DNA of 64,000 bases, from NCBI RefSeq assembly GCF_012273015.1, contig NZ_CP050954.1, positions 4,008,001 through 4,072,000 on the forward strand, written 5' to 3'. This document shows positions 61,547-64,000 of this stretch, piece after piece; position 1 is the first letter of the stretch; every line of letters begins with the position of its first letter. Below the pieces are notes generated by a model. That model ran no database searches. It had not been told where the DNA came from and saw only the letters and a program-made list of their open reading frames with translations. Origin of the DNA: Hymenobacter sp. BT18. GTDB lineage: Bacteria > Bacteroidota > Bacteroidia > Cytophagales > Hymenobacteraceae. The translations under genes and the position numbers were made by a program.

Positions 61547-63247
61547 ATGGGAAATGGATTTAACACCCTGGATTTAAGCGTGTTTCTGCTGTATCTGGTG
61601 GGCGTATCAGCCTACGGATACTATGTGTACCGCAGCAAGCAGCAAGCCCAGGTAACCACGCAGGACTATTTTCTGGCCGAAGGCTCCCTGACGTGGTGGG
61701 CCATTGGGGCCTCCATGATTGCCTCCAACATCTCGGCCGAGCAGTTTATTGGCATGTCGGGCTCCGGCTTTTCGCTGGGGGTAGCCATTGCAGCCTACGA
61801 GTGGGTAGCCGCTATTGTCCTCATTTTCGTGGCGGTGTTCTTCATGCCGATTTACCTCCGGCAGAAGATTTACACCATGCCGCAGTTTCTGGAGCAGCGC
61901 TATAACTCCACGCTCAGCCTGATCATGAGCATTTTCTGGCTGTTCCTGTACGTGCTCGTCAACCTCACGGCCATTCTCTACCTCGGCGCCCTGGCTATCA
62001 ATAACCTGACTGGCGGGGAGCATTTTCATCTGGTGCTTATTGGCCTGGCGGTATTTGCCCTGGTGCTCACGCTGGGCGGCATGAAAGTGGTGGGCTACAC
62101 CGACGTAGTGCAGGTAACCGTGCTCATCGTGGGTGGCCTGGCCACGTCCTACATTGCCCTGACGCTGGTGAGCGAGAAATTCGGCCTCGGCCACAACATT
62201 TTCGCCGGTTTTCAGGCCATGATGCGCGACGCTGACGACCATTTTCACATGGTCTTCGAAAAACCCGGGCCCGGCGCTTCCCAGGCCTACATCGGCAAGT
62301 ACCTGGCGCTGCCGGGGCTGGCTATGTACGCCGCCGGGCAGTGGGTGGCCAACCTCAACTACTGGGGCTGCAACCAGTACATTACCCAGCGTGCCCTGGG
62401 CGCCAACCTGCACACGGCCCGCACGGGTATCTTGTTCGCCGGGCTGATCAAAATCATCATGCCCGTGATAGTGATGCTGCCGGGCATTGCGGCCTATGTG
62501 CTGCACAAGAACGGCAGCCTACAGGCTGAAATGGCCCCCGGCGGTTCTTTCAACCCCGACAACGCTTACTCTGCCATTCTCAATTTCCTGCCCAATGGCC
62601 TCAAGGGCTTGTCCTTGGCGGCACTGACGGCGGCAATTGTGGCCTCCTTGGCGGGCAAGGTGAACTCCATTTCCACCATCTTCACCCTCGACATCTACAA
62701 GCGCTACCTGCACAAGGAAGCCACCGAGCAGAAGCAGGTGTGGGTGGGCCGCCTCACCATTCTGGTAGCCATGCTGCTGGCTGTGCTGCTCACTTGGGAA
62801 GACGTGCTGGGCATTGGGGGCGAGGGTGGTTTCATCTTCATCCAGAAGTACACGGGCTTTATCTCCCCGGGCATCGTGGCGGTGTTCCTGCTGGGCATGT
62901 TCTGGAAGCGCACCACGGGTACGGCAGCCGTGGCCGGGATGCTGGCGGGCTTCCTGCTCTCGGTGTTCTTCAACAACTTCGCTCCCAGTGTGCTGGGCCA
63001 CGACAATATCCTGTACACTGCTTTCCCCAACGGTCAGGGCGGCTACGAAATTCCCTTCCTGATCTGCATGGGCTGGTCGTTTTTCTTCACCGTGGTGCTG
63101 ATGGTCCTGGTCAGTCTGGCCGGGCCCCGCCTCAACCCCAAAGCCCTGCACCTGGAGCCGGGCATGTTCAAGGTGAGCCCCCAGACGCTGACGCTGATTG
63201 TGATTACGCTGCTGCTGATTACGGCTTTGTACGTCAAGTTTTGGTAG
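61547..63247 (+). CDS. Sodium/sugar symporter (SSS family, vSGLT-like)
   Basis: A 566-residue inner-membrane transporter with about 14 hydrophobic segments. Seen: SLTWWAIGASMIASNISAEQ (transmembrane 1, sodium site), GMSGSGFSLGVAIAAYEWVA, LGGMKVVGYTDVVQVTVLIV, QWVANLNYWGCNQYITQRAL (sugar-site region with Asn and Gln) and LAALTAAIVASLAGKVNSIS (transmembrane 8, sodium site). It resembles Vibrio SGLT and Bacteroidota galactose/glucose transporters. Position after galM supports uptake of galactose or arabinose released by the hydrolases; the choice is inference. It is the last transport gene of the plus-strand PUL unit. Confidence 0.94.
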   Translation: MGNGFNTLDLSVFLLYLVGVSAYGYYVYRSKQQAQVTTQDYFLAEGSLTWWAIGASMIASNISAEQFIGMSGSGFSLGVAIAAYEWVAAIVLIFVAVFFMPIYLRQKIYTMPQFLEQRYNSTLSLIMSIFWLFLYVLVNLTAILYLGALAINNLTGGEHFHLVLIGLAVFALVLTLGGMKVVGYTDVVQVTVLIVGGLATSYIALTLVSEKFGLGHNIFAGFQAMMRDADDHFHMVFEKPGPGASQAYIGKYLALPGLAMYAAGQWVANLNYWGCNQYITQRALGANLHTARTGILFAGLIKIIMPVIVMLPGIAAYVLHKNGSLQAEMAPGGSFNPDNAYSAILNFLPNGLKGLSLAALTAAIVASLAGKVNSISTIFTLDIYKRYLHKEATEQKQVWVGRLTILVAMLLAVLLTWEDVLGIGGEGGFIFIQKYTGFISPGIVAVFLLGMFWKRTTGTAAVAGMLAGFLLSVFFNNFAPSVLGHDNILYTAFPNGQGGYEIPFLICMGWSFFFTVVLMVLVSLAGPRLNPKALHLEPGMFKVSPQTLTLIVITLLLITALYVKFW

Positions 63248-63348
63248 AAAAGCGGCCAGTGAGGGCTAGTCGTCTTCACAGGCCGTTGCTGTTCGTTGCG
63301 CTTTCGTTTGGTATCAACTTATTCCTTTTTCACCTAATCCAACTCCCC

Positions 63349-64000
63349 ATGAAAAACACTTTACGCCTGCCCAATCTGATAGCAGCCCTGCTGCTGGTCC
63401 TGCTCACCGCGCCGGCGCTGTGGGCCCAAACGCCCGGTATTGTCTCGGGCGGAGTATACAAGTTCACGCACAAAGGCGTGACGCCGGCCGTATGCCTCGA
63501 TGTCGACAACAACCTGGCTACGCCCGGGACCCGCATTCACCAGTGGCTCGACAACGGCAACGATGCCCAACGCTTCGTGGTGACGCTCCAGACCGACGGC
63601 AGCTACAAACTGATGCACCTGAACACCGACCAGTTCGTGCAGCCCGTGGGTGGTGCCACCGAGCACGGCACCCGTATCGAGCAAAACAACAGCACCGACG
63701 CCGACTATCAGCGCTGGACGCTGCAGGACATGGGCGAAGGCTACTACAAAGTGACGCTGAAAGGCACCAATCAGTGCCTGGAGGTAGCCGGCAACAGCCC
63801 CGACCCTGGCGCCGACGTGCAGCTGTGGGATGATAACGGCAACGACGCCCAGCGCTGGCTGATAGAGCGCATGGACGCAACCACCGGCAACAAGCGCGCC
63901 GCAGGCCCTGCGTTCAGCCTGACGGCTTCGCCCAACCCGTTCTCGCAGCAGTTGCGGGTAGAAGTGCAGGGCCTCGCCAACGGCCCGGCCCGCATCAGCC
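63349..64000 (+). CDS. Secreted ricin-domain protein with T9SS tail (3' partial)
   Basis: At least 217 residues, running off the window. It has a signal peptide (MKNTLRLPNLIAALLLVLLT, cleavage near LWAQ) and a ricin-type beta-trefoil carbohydrate-binding domain: YKFTHKGVTPAVCLDVDNNL, then the repeated WLDNGNDAQRFVV and LWDDNGNDAQRWLIE (QxW-type repeats). A type A T9SS sorting tail begins at LTASPNPFSQQLRVEVQG, so the full protein is probably only about 290 residues and has no catalytic domain, unless it continues unusually. It could be a glycan-binding surface protein of the PUL. Confidence 0.88.
   Translation, partial: MKNTLRLPNLIAALLLVLLTAPALWAQTPGIVSGGVYKFTHKGVTPAVCLDVDNNLATPGTRIHQWLDNGNDAQRFVVTLQTDGSYKLMHLNTDQFVQPVGGATEHGTRIEQNNSTDADYQRWTLQDMGEGYYKVTLKGTNQCLEVAGNSPDPGADVQLWDDNGNDAQRWLIERMDATTGNKRAAGPAFSLTASPNPFSQQLRVEVQGLANGPARIS

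Noticed and set aside
1..64000. CRISPR arrays, tRNA and rRNA genes, phage integrases
   Set aside because: None seen; the only tandem repeats are coding repeats in the giant protein.

Overview
The window looks like a chromosome segment of a GC-rich Bacteroidota, most likely Hymenobacter or a close cytophagal relative. This is inferred from four proteins with type IX secretion (T9SS) sorting tails, a SusC/SusD pair, LytTR and TPR-linked histidine kinases, a PID-CTERM-like mini-protein and the protein sequences themselves. No rRNA, tRNA or CRISPR array was seen. Most genes have high GC; the clear exception is a decaying gene pair at 15.5-16.8 kb.

Layout. (1) 1-2933: the 3' part of a group II intron, with reverse transcriptase/maturase/HNH protein and RNA domains V-VI, sits inside a umuC-type Y-family polymerase gene; the 3' exon resumes in frame at about 1731. 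(2) 3.0-15.4 kb: housekeeping and accessory genes, mostly on the minus strand: a VOC protein, a T9SS subtilase, a membrane protein/LytS-like kinase/LytTR regulator operon, an alpha/beta hydrolase, a TonB-domain protein, a DctA-type symporter and a sorbosone-dehydrogenase-like beta-propeller. Long palindromes lie between them. (3) 15.5-16.8 kb: two tandem paralogues, one with an in-frame TAG and one frameshifted and shortened. (4) 17-31 kb: a GAF protein, a TonB-dependent receptor, then a secreted trio made of a PID-CTERM-like mini-protein, a beta-helix-like protein and a 3286-residue T9SS protein with 5 N-terminal repeats and 22 internal repeats. (5) 31.2-34.0 kb: a TPR sensor kinase convergent with a NarL/LuxR-type regulator. 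(6) 34-45 kb: secreted, stress and disordered proteins, a GNAT protein, a T9SS endonuclease I, a fasciclin protein, a possible 38-residue protein, a thioesterase and a carboxylesterase.

(7) 45.0-64.0 kb is a polysaccharide utilisation locus (PUL). It has a LacI-family regulator, four GH43 proteins, one GH5-like glycosidase, galK-galT, SusC, SusD, a GalM-like lipoprotein, a sodium/sugar symporter and the start of a ricin-domain T9SS protein. Near-identical GCAAACGTTTGC palindromes lie at all three divergent or leading promoter regions (47.35, 52.33 and 52.63/52.66 kb), so the LacI protein probably controls the whole locus. GH43 enzymes together with galactose kinase, uridylyltransferase and mutarotase suggest an arabinose- and galactose-containing plant polymer such as arabinogalactan; this is inference.

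The least explained items are the palindromes whose two arms co-vary, the decaying gene pair, the secreted trio and two overlapping hairpins directly after susD.
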